This document shows, one piece after another, positions 15,130 through 21,711 of a stretch of 22,634 nt of DNA. The DNA is from JANMDS01 sp031430575 (GTDB lineage: Bacteria > Pseudomonadota > Gammaproteobacteria > Burkholderiales > Casimicrobiaceae), in NCBI GenBank assembly GCA_031430575.1, contig JANPBT010000019.1, positions 1 to 22,634 of the forward strand, read 5' to 3'. The first letter of the stretch is position 1. Every line of letters starts with the position of its first letter. A program made the position numbers and the translations under genes. The notes beneath the pieces are model-generated. The model was given only the letters and a program-made list of their open reading frames with translations, was not told where the DNA came from and searched no databases.

Positions 15130-16945
15130 ATAGTTCTACCTCTCTCCAAGATACCCATGAGAGTCCAGGCAAATTCGAATTGATACGAATGTATCGCGCG
15201 TTAGTGCCGGGTGGTAATGCATGCGCAATTGGATCAAGGTTGCCAGCGAGTTCGTTAATTTGCTTAGCAAGTTGAAAAGAGCCCAAGGTATTCGCTACTA
15301 GGATCTGATGGTTAACAGTGCCGGGTGCGCTCTGCTCTGGGATGAGCCGAATTGAGGAGATATTGCGCGAGTAACCCAGATCAAATGTAATGTAACCGCT
15401 AGTAGATCCGGCGTTCCAATAGTTACCGGTTAAGTGAAGTCCATCTTGCGTCGTCCATGGGTCTGTGCCTGCTACAGCGGTACTTACTGCAATGGCCGAA
15501 ACTGGCAGCCTGAGAGGCACGGGAAAGGTAGGTGCTGCGGTAAAGCTCGGCACACGAATCGCATACGCACTATCATCAGAATGGCCGGTGTTCTTAAGTC
15601 GAGCGCGCAGGTAGGCCTCGCGCTGGACTGGGGTCGTACTCGCATCCCCGTATCGTGCAGCAAGAGCAGCGACATGCGGCGCGGCAAACGAAGTTCCCTT
15701 GCCAATGGACTGTGTCTGCGTGCCGGGAATGCCCAAGCCGTTGTTAAAACCTAGTACTGATGTAGACCAAACGCTTGAAGGCGCCCACATTTCTACGCAA
15801 TGCCCGAAGTTCGATCCAAGTTCGTGAACGAAAAATGGGTTGTAATTCGGGTTATCAAAGGGAGCATCGCGCATGCCATCATTGTTGATTCCGCCTACAA
15901 CAACAATGCCATCAACTCGGTTTTGAGTGTATTCGTATAAGTTGAAATCAAACACTGTAGAGGAATATGCGTAGGCGCATGCGTCATCTAGATTATTTCC
16001 GGCAGACTGCACGACCAACGCACGGGAACTTGCTCTTCGCACCAGTTTGCCGTATTGCTGATCGAAACGAAACCCACCTGACGAGTTAGACGAGAGGTTT
16101 ACGATTCCGTATTTTCCCTCCTGCTCACTGTGCAGCAAAGTCCAGTCAAATGCAGTTAGAAAAGCTGCAGGATTTCGCATCCCAGATTCCACATTCCAGA
16201 CATTCGTCGCCCCCAGATTTATACCGCGAACGAACTGGTTATTCGACTGCGCAAGTATGATTCCAGCGACAAAGGTGCCGTGTTCTCGGCTATCGTTCCA
16301 ATTCCCATACCCGTTGATGAATGACATCGGCAAGAGCGAGGAATTATCCGCGTGCGGAATCGCGGCGCGATCAACGATATACATCAAATTACTTGAAGTC
16401 AGCCCGTCGTCGGCACCGATGGCTTGTTTGCCCCACGAAATGAGCTCACCGCCTTGGTAATAATCATTCCACTGCCCAGAAAATTCAGCCTTATCTTCTT
16501 CGAGCATCGGCACGACTTCAAAAACATGATTATCTTTCGCGATGGCATCTGCTGATTCATCACTCAGATAGGCCGTAATGGTTGAGCCGATCCAAGAAGT
16601 CATGCCTACCGCAGCGAAGTCGTATTTTTTTTCGAGCGCGCGGGTCAGTACCTGCATTTCATTTCGATGCCACCCTCGGAAGTCTTTGGCATTTTCGGCC
16701 GCATCAGCACGACGGGGCTGAGGCATCCCGGCAACATGTTTCTTAATGTTTTTGACGACATTTTCGCGAATATGAATCACGTATTGCGATAAATCAGCCG
16801 CATTGCGGACTGGCGTTCCCTTTTCAATGCGCCTAAGACCCAAGGCTGGAGCGAAGCTGGGTTCATCGGTAGCTTCGACGATCCGTTCGGCATCAAACCC
16901 ACGCGCCGCAATCGGGTTTGCTATCGCGGGGGGGGGGGGGGGCAA
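15119..16945 (-). CDS. subtilisin-like (S8) serine protease with F5/8 type C domain; 5' end disrupted by a C15 run
   Basis: Secreted serine protease. Numbering from the open frame at TTG 16945: pro-region with I9-like features (about 20-150, YVIHIRE, ITAYLSDESADAIA), catalytic Asp192 in YIVDRAAIP, His222 in SREHGTFVAG, oxyanion Asn in QSAGNN, Ser419 in GKGTSFAAPHVAA, then a C-terminal F5/8 type C (discoidin) domain (about 490-608, GYITFDLGYSRNISSIRLIPE ends in WREVELYGY). The frame given opens at a poor TTG just before the C run. The real start is probably the ATG at 17000 with GGAG six bases before it, whose signal peptide is one base out of frame here. Overlaps the downstream secreted gene by 11 bp. 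Lower GC than flanks and free of the palindrome: possibly acquired. Confidence 0.88.
   Translation of the reverse strand: MPPPPPAIANPIAARGFDAERIVEATDEPSFAPALGLRRIEKGTPVRNAADLSQYVIHIRENVVKNIKKHVAGMPQPRRADAAENAKDFRGWHRNEMQVLTRALEKKYDFAAVGMTSWIGSTITAYLSDESADAIAKDNHVFEVVPMLEEDKAEFSGQWNDYYQGGELISWGKQAIGADDGLTSSNLMYIVDRAAIPHADNSSLLPMSFINGYGNWNDSREHGTFVAGIILAQSNNQFVRGINLGATNVWNVESGMRNPAAFLTAFDWTLLHSEQEGKYGIVNLSSNSSGGFRFDQQYGKLVRRASSRALVVQSAGNNLDDACAYAYSSTVFDFNLYEYTQNRVDGIVVVGGINNDGMRDAPFDNPNYNPFFVHELGSNFGHCVEMWAPSSVWSTSVLGFNNGLGIPGTQTQSIGKGTSFAAPHVAALAARYGDASTTPVQREAYLRARLKNTGHSDDSAYAIRVPSFTAAPTFPVPLRLPVSAIAVSTAVAGTDPWTTQDGLHLTGNYWNAGSTSGYITFDLGYSRNISSIRLIPEQSAPGTVNHQILVANTLGSFQLAKQINELAGNLDPIAHALPPGTNARYIRINSNLPGLSWVSWREVELYGY
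16928..16942. repeat. homopolymer run of 15 G (C on coding strand)
   Basis: Fifteen G in a row on the plus strand, at the border of signal peptide and mature protease. Such runs change length by slipped-strand mispairing. They are also common sequencing and assembly errors, so the count needs checking. Confidence 0.95.
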
Positions 16946-17000
16946 ACAGTAAGACGCTTACGGCAACAATTTGTAGAAAACCTACTTTTACGTTTTGCAT
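16928..17000 (-). other. out-of-frame start and signal peptide of the protease gene
   Basis: ATG at 17000 with GGAG six bases upstream (spacer CTTTGA) begins MQNVKVGFLQIVAVSVLLFA, a good Sec signal peptide. With 15 C the frame runs into PPPPRDSKPDCGAWV and a TGA, giving about 35 residues. With 14 C (or 17 or 11) it would join the protease as ...LLFAPPPPAIANPIA. This is what an OFF state of a phase-variable gene looks like. Confidence 0.75.
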
Positions 17001-17305
17001 TCAAAGCTCCGAGACTCGGTCAAAAATATAATTTAATTGGATCAGCGCGGTAAGTCAATGCGCCGCTTTCACCAAGGGCGCGCGACTAATAAGCGAAGAA
17101 AGCGCATAACAAAAGCGACTAAGGTTTAAAGAGCTCGCGCAATTCGGCGCTTTTTGCTTCACGCTGCGCCGCAGGTACGGCAATCGGCTAAAAAAACTAA
17201 AAATGCACTTTTCGTTACTATCCTCTGAACCAGCGCGCGTTACGCCACAATAGTTTGTGCAACGGTACACGCGCTACTAATCTAACTGAAGTCTTGGAGA
17301 TTTCA
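17001..17305. other. divergent intergenic region between protease and monooxygenase genes
   Basis: This 305-base gap carries the protease ribosome site (GGAG just after 17000), one copy of the dispersed palindrome (17164-17177), and GGAGA at 17296-17300 for the downstream gene. I see no gene in it and no promoter I would defend. Confidence 0.6.
17164..17177 (+). repeat. dispersed palindrome, upstream of monooxygenase gene
   Basis: CTGCGCCGCAGGTA, exact core, in the divergent intergenic region. Confidence 0.85.
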
Positions 17306-19180
17306 ATGCGTTTTCTCGTTTCACTTCTCGCAATCACGATCACATCGGCGTTGAGCATCCCCATTGCCCACGCGCACGCCGATCACTTCGTTGTCGTGAC
17401 CGAGTTTTATAACAGCGCATTAAAGCAATACTTTCGCACGGCTAACCTCACGGAAGCGGCGGGCATTGATGCGGGCGCTGCCGGCCTTGGCTGGACGCGC
17501 ACGGGCGACAATTTCGCAACATGGCAGCAAAGCGGCGCTGCGACTGCGACGGTCGACGTCTGCCGGTTTTACGGCTCGCTGTCGCCGGGGCCAAATTCAC
17601 ATTTTTTCACGGCCAGCGCCAACGAATGCGCCGGATTGCGCGGGCTGCAAGCAACGACACCGGCAACGCAAAAGCGCTGGAATTACGAGGGCATTGCTTT
17701 CGCTGCGCAATTGCCGAGCGCAGCGGGAATCTGCGCCGCAGGTAGTGCCCCAATTTATCGTGCTTACAACAAAGGCAACGAACGCGGCATCGATTCCAAC
17801 CACCGCTTCAGCAGCAAAAAAGCGGAGTACGACAAGATGGTTGCGCAAGGCTGGGCGGGAGAAGGCGTGGTGATGTGTGGCTGCGATAGCCAGACCGATC
17901 GCGAATGCGCCGCGCTCATCGCTGCCTCCGTTCCGAGCGGCGGGAGCACGAGCTTTAAGCGCCTGATGGATGCCGTAATCACCCCGCAATGCGGGAGCTG
18001 CCACGCCACGCCCGCTTCTGGCGGCTTGGTGCTCGATGCAGCCAACGCTTATAAAAATTTGGTCAACATTACCCCAGCAAATGCCGCAGCAGCGGCAGCG
18101 CAATTCAAGCTGATCACGCCCGGCAACGCCGATAAAAGCTTTCTCTACGAAAAGCTTTTGCTATGGGATAACGCGCGCACGCAGAAATACGACGCGCCGA
18201 TGCCATTGGGCACGACCTCGCTGACGGTCGGGCAACTGGAATTCATCAAGCGCTGGATCAACGAAGGCGCATCGCCAACCACTGATTCGATTCCTGCCGA
18301 TCTCCTCAATAATTTGGCGCTACCGGAATATGCGCCGTTCGTGCCGCTGCCGGTGCCGAGCGCGGGGCAGGGCTATCAACTCACCACGGGTGCGTTTCCA
18401 GTGCCGGGCAATTTCGAGCGCGAGCTTTTCATTTACCGAGAGCTTAAAAATCCCGCGCCGATTTACGTCAATCGCTTTGATACGCGCATGCGCGCGAATA
18501 GCCATCACTTGATTCTTTATGCTTTTGGAGCGAATACGCCATCCTTCATTCGCCCGGCGCCCAATGTGATCCGCGATTTGCGCAATCCTGATAATTCGCT
18601 GAACGTATCGACTGCGCTCGCGATGGCTTTTCATGTTTTCATTGGCGGCTCGATGACGCAGAGCGGTGGCTATCAATTTCCGCCGGGCGTTGCGCTGGAG
18701 TTACCGGCGAATATGGGCGTTGATCTCAATTCCCATTACGTGAATAAAACCACAACCCCCTTCAACGGCGAAGCATTTGCGAATTTTTATACCGTCGATC
18801 GCGCGCAAGTCAGTCAAGTGGCCTCCACGCTTAACCTCGCCAATACTTCGTTTGAATTGCCGCCGGGCAAGCGCACCACGGCGACGCAATCGTTTATCTT
18901 TGACCAAAAGCGAACCGTACTGATGCTGACATCGCACACGCACGCGCTAGGCGAAAAATTCGTGATTCGCTTTAAAGGCGGCGCGCGCGATGGTGAAATT
19001 CTCTATACCAATACCGATTGGTCACACCCGGTCGCGACAACCTACGACCCGCCGCTGGTCTTTGAGCCCGGGCAAGGGCTAACCTCTGAAATTACCTACA
19101 ACAATACAAAATCAGTGACCGTGAAATTCGGCCTTACCAGCGAGGACGAGATGGGCATTATTTTCGGGTATTACTACTGA
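17306..19180 (+). CDS. exported DUF5648 / c-type haem / PHM-like copper monooxygenase fusion
   Basis: 624 residues from ATG 17306 (GGAGA five bases upstream; the frame is open 17 codons earlier but without support). Signal peptide MRFLVSLLAITITSALSIPIA. Residues about 25-210 carry DUF5648-type repeats (VVVTEFYNSALKQYFRTA, GPGW-like GLGWTRTG, RFYGSLSPGPNSHFFTA, YRAYNKGNERGIDSNHRF). A haem c motif CGSCH is at 229-233, followed by a cytochrome-like segment ending FIKRWINEGA. The C-terminal part has the full set of PHM/DBH copper ligands: HH at 400-401, His477 (LNSHYVN), HTH at 544-546 and Met616 in SEDEMGIIF. The substrate is unknown. The haem domain could feed electrons to the copper sites (inference). 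A palindrome copy (17728) is read as ICAAGS. Confidence 0.88.
   Translation: MRFLVSLLAITITSALSIPIAHAHADHFVVVTEFYNSALKQYFRTANLTEAAGIDAGAAGLGWTRTGDNFATWQQSGAATATVDVCRFYGSLSPGPNSHFFTASANECAGLRGLQATTPATQKRWNYEGIAFAAQLPSAAGICAAGSAPIYRAYNKGNERGIDSNHRFSSKKAEYDKMVAQGWAGEGVVMCGCDSQTDRECAALIAASVPSGGSTSFKRLMDAVITPQCGSCHATPASGGLVLDAANAYKNLVNITPANAAAAAAQFKLITPGNADKSFLYEKLLLWDNARTQKYDAPMPLGTTSLTVGQLEFIKRWINEGASPTTDSIPADLLNNLALPEYAPFVPLPVPSAGQGYQLTTGAFPVPGNFERELFIYRELKNPAPIYVNRFDTRMRANSHHLILYAFGANTPSFIRPAPNVIRDLRNPDNSLNVSTALAMAFHVFIGGSMTQSGGYQFPPGVALELPANMGVDLNSHYVNKTTTPFNGEAFANFYTVDRAQVSQVASTLNLANTSFELPPGKRTTATQSFIFDQKRTVLMLTSHTHALGEKFVIRFKGGARDGEILYTNTDWSHPVATTYDPPLVFEPGQGLTSEITYNNTKSVTVKFGLTSEDEMGIIFGYYY
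17728..17744 (+). repeat. dispersed palindrome, in monooxygenase fusion gene
   Basis: AATCTGCGCCGCAGGTA, full consensus, read as ICAAGS. Confidence 0.9.
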
Positions 19181-19211
19181 ATTAGAAAGATTTTCGGATT
19201 AAATCGCTGCA

Positions 19212-19228
19212 ATACCTGCGGCGCAGAA
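19212..19228 (-). repeat. dispersed palindrome, left half of inverted pair
   Basis: ATACCTGCGGCGCAGAA, exact core; pairs with the copy at 19247. Confidence 0.9.
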
Positions 19229-19246
19229 TGTGCCATTTTTTGCCTA

Positions 19247-19264
19247 AATCTGCGCCGCAGGTAT
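19247..19264 (+). repeat. dispersed palindrome, right half of inverted pair
   Basis: AATCTGCGCCGCAGGTAT, full consensus. Confidence 0.9.
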
Positions 19265-19286
19265 CGCAATATTTTGCTAAAAATCG

Positions 19287-19808
19287 TTACTTTAAAGCGT
19301 GCTTAACTGCGCCCCAGGCATCAAGATCGCGCACGCTTGGCATCGCCCCGCGCAGGAACAAAATCGCGCCACTCTCACTGCGAATCGGCACGTGATCCAC
19401 GCCAATCGGTGCGAGATGGTAAGCGCCGGCTTTAACTCGCGTATCGCCGATAATAATTTCACCTTCGAGCACAACACACTCTTCATCTTGCCGATGATGG
19501 TGGGGCCAGATGGTCGCGTTTGGCGCGAGCTTTAGCAAGTAACTGGTGGCGTCGGGTGCACGGTGGAGCACTTTGATCTCTACCCGAGCACTAAAGCGCT
19601 CCCAGCCATCGTCGCTGCGCGGAATCGTCGTCGTGCTCGCGCCTTCTTCACCGCGCTGCACGCGGCTCATGAGGCGCGATTTAAGCATCGCACGATCAAC
19701 GGCATCTATTGCAACAGGCGCAAGCGCGGCGCCCAATTCGCCGACGAGCTCCAGCGGCCAATCCTCGCTTGATTTTGCGTCGTGATACGGTGGGTGATTA
19801 GTGTTCAT
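19287..19808 (-). CDS. cupin-domain anti-sigma factor (ChrR-like)
   Basis: 173 residues. The C-terminal part is a cupin: WPHHHRQDEECVVLEGEIIIGDTRVKAGAYHLAPIGVDHVP, with the HHH...E metal-binding set of cupin motif 1 and His in motif 2. The N-terminal 50 residues should bind sigma, but the HxxxCxxC zinc site of classical ChrR is absent, so the sensing mode may rest on the cupin alone. Its start overlaps the sigma gene's end by 11 bp on the same strand, which supports the pairing. In ChrR systems the stimulus is singlet oxygen or related oxidants; here the stimulus is unknown. Confidence 0.85.
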   Translation of the reverse strand: MNTNHPPYHDAKSSEDWPLELVGELGAALAPVAIDAVDRAMLKSRLMSRVQRGEEGASTTTIPRSDDGWERFSARVEIKVLHRAPDATSYLLKLAPNATIWPHHHRQDEECVVLEGEIIIGDTRVKAGAYHLAPIGVDHVPIRSESGAILFLRGAMPSVRDLDAWGAVKHALK

Positions 19809-20463
19809 TCATTTCATTCCAAAGCGGTGCGCAATGCGCGCGCAATTGCACAAACGCCCGGTTCATTACCGTCTTTACGCTGCCCAGCGGCATCTGCCAC
19901 AAATCAGCAATCTCTTGATGGGTGAGCCCGCGAAAAAACGAGAGCGAGACCGCTTGCCGTTCGATTGCGGTCAGGGTCATCAGCGCGGTATGCACCGCGG
20001 TATTCGTGCGAAATGCGCTCAGCACAGCGTCGGGCTCGGCGCTTTCGCTGCGTTCAAATTCGCGCAAGGCATCGGGATCTTCACTCAGCTCGGCAATATC
20101 GACGCGGCGCAAGGCATCAAGCGCGCGGCTACGACAAATCATCATGAGCCAGGTCATCACCCGGCCACGCCCCACATCGTAGCGCTGCGCCTCGCGCCAG
20201 GCCTGAAAAAAAGTATCTTCTGCAATTTCTTCTGCTAGATGCGGATCGCGCACGATACGCATCGCAAGCGCGTAGATCGCGCTGACCGCAGCATCGTAAA
20301 GCGATGCCAGCGCTTTTTCGTCGCGCTCGCCCATGCGCAGCACCAGCCCGCGCAAGGGGTCTTCCGCCTTGCTGGTTGGCACGGATTTAGCAGCAGGCAT
20401 GCCAAATAGCATGGGGTCTTGCGACATGGGGTAAACGGGCACGATAAGTGGGAACATAGTCAT
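19798..20463 (-). CDS. ECF-type RNA polymerase sigma factor
   Basis: Group IV sigma-70 factor, 221 residues from ATG 20463. Region 2: LYDAAVSAIYALAMRIVRDPHLAEEIAEDTFFQAWREAQRYDVGRGRVMTWLMMICRSRALDALRR. Region 4: LTAIERQAVSLSFFRGLTHQEIADLWQMPLGSVKTVMNRAFVQLR. The start is uncertain: in-frame ATGs at 20484, 20463, 20457 and 20427 all exist, and GGGGAG lies 13 bases before 20463. It is in one operon with the cupin anti-sigma gene and divergent from the DUF3455 lipoprotein gene, which may be a target gene (inference). It is a SigK/RpoE-like type rather than the type of the sigma factor at 8277. Confidence 0.93.
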   Translation of the reverse strand: MTMFPLIVPVYPMSQDPMLFGMPAAKSVPTSKAEDPLRGLVLRMGERDEKALASLYDAAVSAIYALAMRIVRDPHLAEEIAEDTFFQAWREAQRYDVGRGRVMTWLMMICRSRALDALRRVDIAELSEDPDALREFERSESAEPDAVLSAFRTNTAVHTALMTLTAIERQAVSLSFFRGLTHQEIADLWQMPLGSVKTVMNRAFVQLRAHCAPLWNEMNEH

Positions 20464-20585
20464 TTTTCCACAGGTTCTCCCCATTTACGCAGATACTACG
20501 GTTAATGGTTTTTACGACCACAAAACCAGGTGCCCGGCATTTGCGTATATTGGCTATCTTAGACTCCACACTTCGGGCTCAAAAT

Positions 20586-21119
20586 ATGTCAACACTTCGC
20601 TCCGTTACGACTTCAATCGCTGCTGCCGCTATCTTTGCGGGCTGCGCAAGCGCCCCGCCAATGGCAGTCGCCCCCAGCGGTTTTCCCGATGCGGTCAAGC
20701 CCCCAGCGACTGCCGCCTATTTCGCCACGCTCGTCGGTGCGGGCGAGCTCACCTACGAATGCCGCGCCAAACCTGACGGCTCCGGATCAGTCTGGACCTT
20801 CGTCGGCCCCAATGCCGCGCTGCGCAAAACATCGGGCGAAACCGTCGGCAAATACTACGGCGGACCTACCTGGGAAGCCAACGACGGCAGCAAAGTCGTG
20901 GGTAAGCAATTAGCCGTTTCTCCCTCCAGCGCCGGCAACATCCCCTTGCAATTGGTGGAAGTCACGCAATCGATGGGCAGCGGCATGCTCGCCGGGACGA
21001 AATATATTCAACGGCTCAATACCGTTGGTGGCGTCGCTCCCGCCGCCCCATGCGCGGCCGGCAATACCGGCGCGAAGCAGGTCGTGAACTATCAAGCGGA
21101 CTACGCGTTTTATCGCTAG
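20586..21119 (+). CDS. DUF3455 lipoprotein
   Basis: 177 residues from ATG 20586 (MSTLRSVTTSIAAAAIFAGC), a lipoprotein signal with lipobox FAGC, so probably lipid-anchored in the cell envelope. The body has the DUF3455 pattern: LVGAGELTYECRAKPDGSGSVWTFVGPNAALRKTSGE, YYGGPTWEANDGSKVVGKQL, KYIQRLNTVGGVAPAAPCA, and YQADYAFYR at the end. Function is unknown in the family. The open frame extends to 20505 but that part spoils the lipoprotein signal. Divergent from the ECF sigma/cupin operon. A palindrome copy lies 28 bases after the stop. Confidence 0.88.
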   Translation: MSTLRSVTTSIAAAAIFAGCASAPPMAVAPSGFPDAVKPPATAAYFATLVGAGELTYECRAKPDGSGSVWTFVGPNAALRKTSGETVGKYYGGPTWEANDGSKVVGKQLAVSPSSAGNIPLQLVEVTQSMGSGMLAGTKYIQRLNTVGGVAPAAPCAAGNTGAKQVVNYQADYAFYR

Positions 21120-21146
21120 AGAGCTTTTGATTTGTGAGAGCTATGC

Positions 21147-21164
21147 ATACCTGCGGCGCAGATT
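21147..21164 (-). repeat. dispersed palindrome, after DUF3455 gene
   Basis: ATACCTGCGGCGCAGATT, full consensus, 28 bases after the stop. Confidence 0.9.
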
Positions 21165-21198
21165 TAGGCGGATTAGATTCGCGGCGATCTGCGCTGTA

Positions 21199-21546
21199 GT
21201 GTCAAGAATTTGTCCAAATGTCCAGTTTCTGGCTAAGTTGAAATGTCTGGTTTACAGGGTTCTTTAAAAGCTTAAAAGTGGTCATATTTTTTGTTTTTGC
21301 TAGATCCGGTTTTAAACACTTGTTTGGATCTTTTGTAGTGCCTGTTTCAGATCTAAATGAGTGAGCGCGCGTGATGATTATTTATCCGGCGGTTGCCCGC
21401 GTTTTCTCAGCTCGCCAAGGTTGCTCGGAGTCGATTGCGAACGCCTGTTATCTCATGGGAATCCAGCCGGTTCGATTGGACTGCATGGATGCGCCTAAAG
21501 CCGATACATTTAGGGCAAAGCGGACATTACAACTTTGCTGTGACAC
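21199..21546. mobile_element. degenerate IS remnant or MITE-like element
   Basis: Left end GTGTCA-N12-AATGTCC-NNTTT begins at 21199; the same pattern inverted ends at 21546 (GTGTCA-N12-AATGTCC-NNTTT on the minus strand). Near the left end AAATGTCCAGTTT is followed by AAATGTCTGGTTT, the sort of repeated subterminal site seen in IS21-like elements. The 348-base body holds no recognisable transposase. No target duplication was found. The family name is a guess. Confidence 0.5.
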
Positions 21547-21606
21547 ACGTTTTTCGCGTAATTTATCTTATGTAAATAGTAAGCGCTCCAATAAGGACGT
21601 TCGCCA

Positions 21607-21661
21607 GCCTCATTTGAGGCCTTACAGGGATTACCATCTGAAACAACTCCTAAGGTGTTGT
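21607..21661. repeat. two adjacent small palindromes
   Basis: GCCTC-ATTT-GAGGC hairpin at 21607-21620 and the near-perfect 19-base palindrome ACAACTCCTAAGGTGTTGT at 21643-21661, both between the IS remnant and the transposase gene. Role unknown; REP-like remnants or a terminator region are possible. Confidence 0.4.
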
Positions 21662-21699
21662 GTACCGGAATTGTCGTCGTCGAATCCCGGGGCACCTCA

Positions 21700-21711
21700 C
21701 ACCACGTTTAA
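21700..21711 (+). repeat. left inverted repeat of the transposase unit
   Basis: CACCACGTTTAA, matching the inverse complement at 22494-22505. The transposase stop codon (21708-21710) lies inside it. GGGG occurs a few bases outside both copies. Confidence 0.65.

Larger units (their letters stand above)
19208..19268. terminator. inverted pair of repeat copies between convergent genes
   Basis: Two copies face each other: 16-base perfect arms at 19212-19227 and 19249-19264, extended by TGC/GCA beyond one mismatch, around a 21-base loop containing a T6 run. The structure lies 31 bases after the monooxygenase stop and 22 before the end of the cupin gene. A bidirectional terminator is likely. Confidence 0.7.

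Noticed and set aside
279..21164. CRISPR array reading of the repeats
   Set aside because: Spacing is irregular (tens of bases to 3 kb), orientation is mixed, and copies lie inside genes; no cas genes are present.
21465..21490. tRNA-like T-arm (GGTTCGATT)
   Set aside because: Flanking bases do not make a proper T stem and no acceptor or anticodon arms fit.
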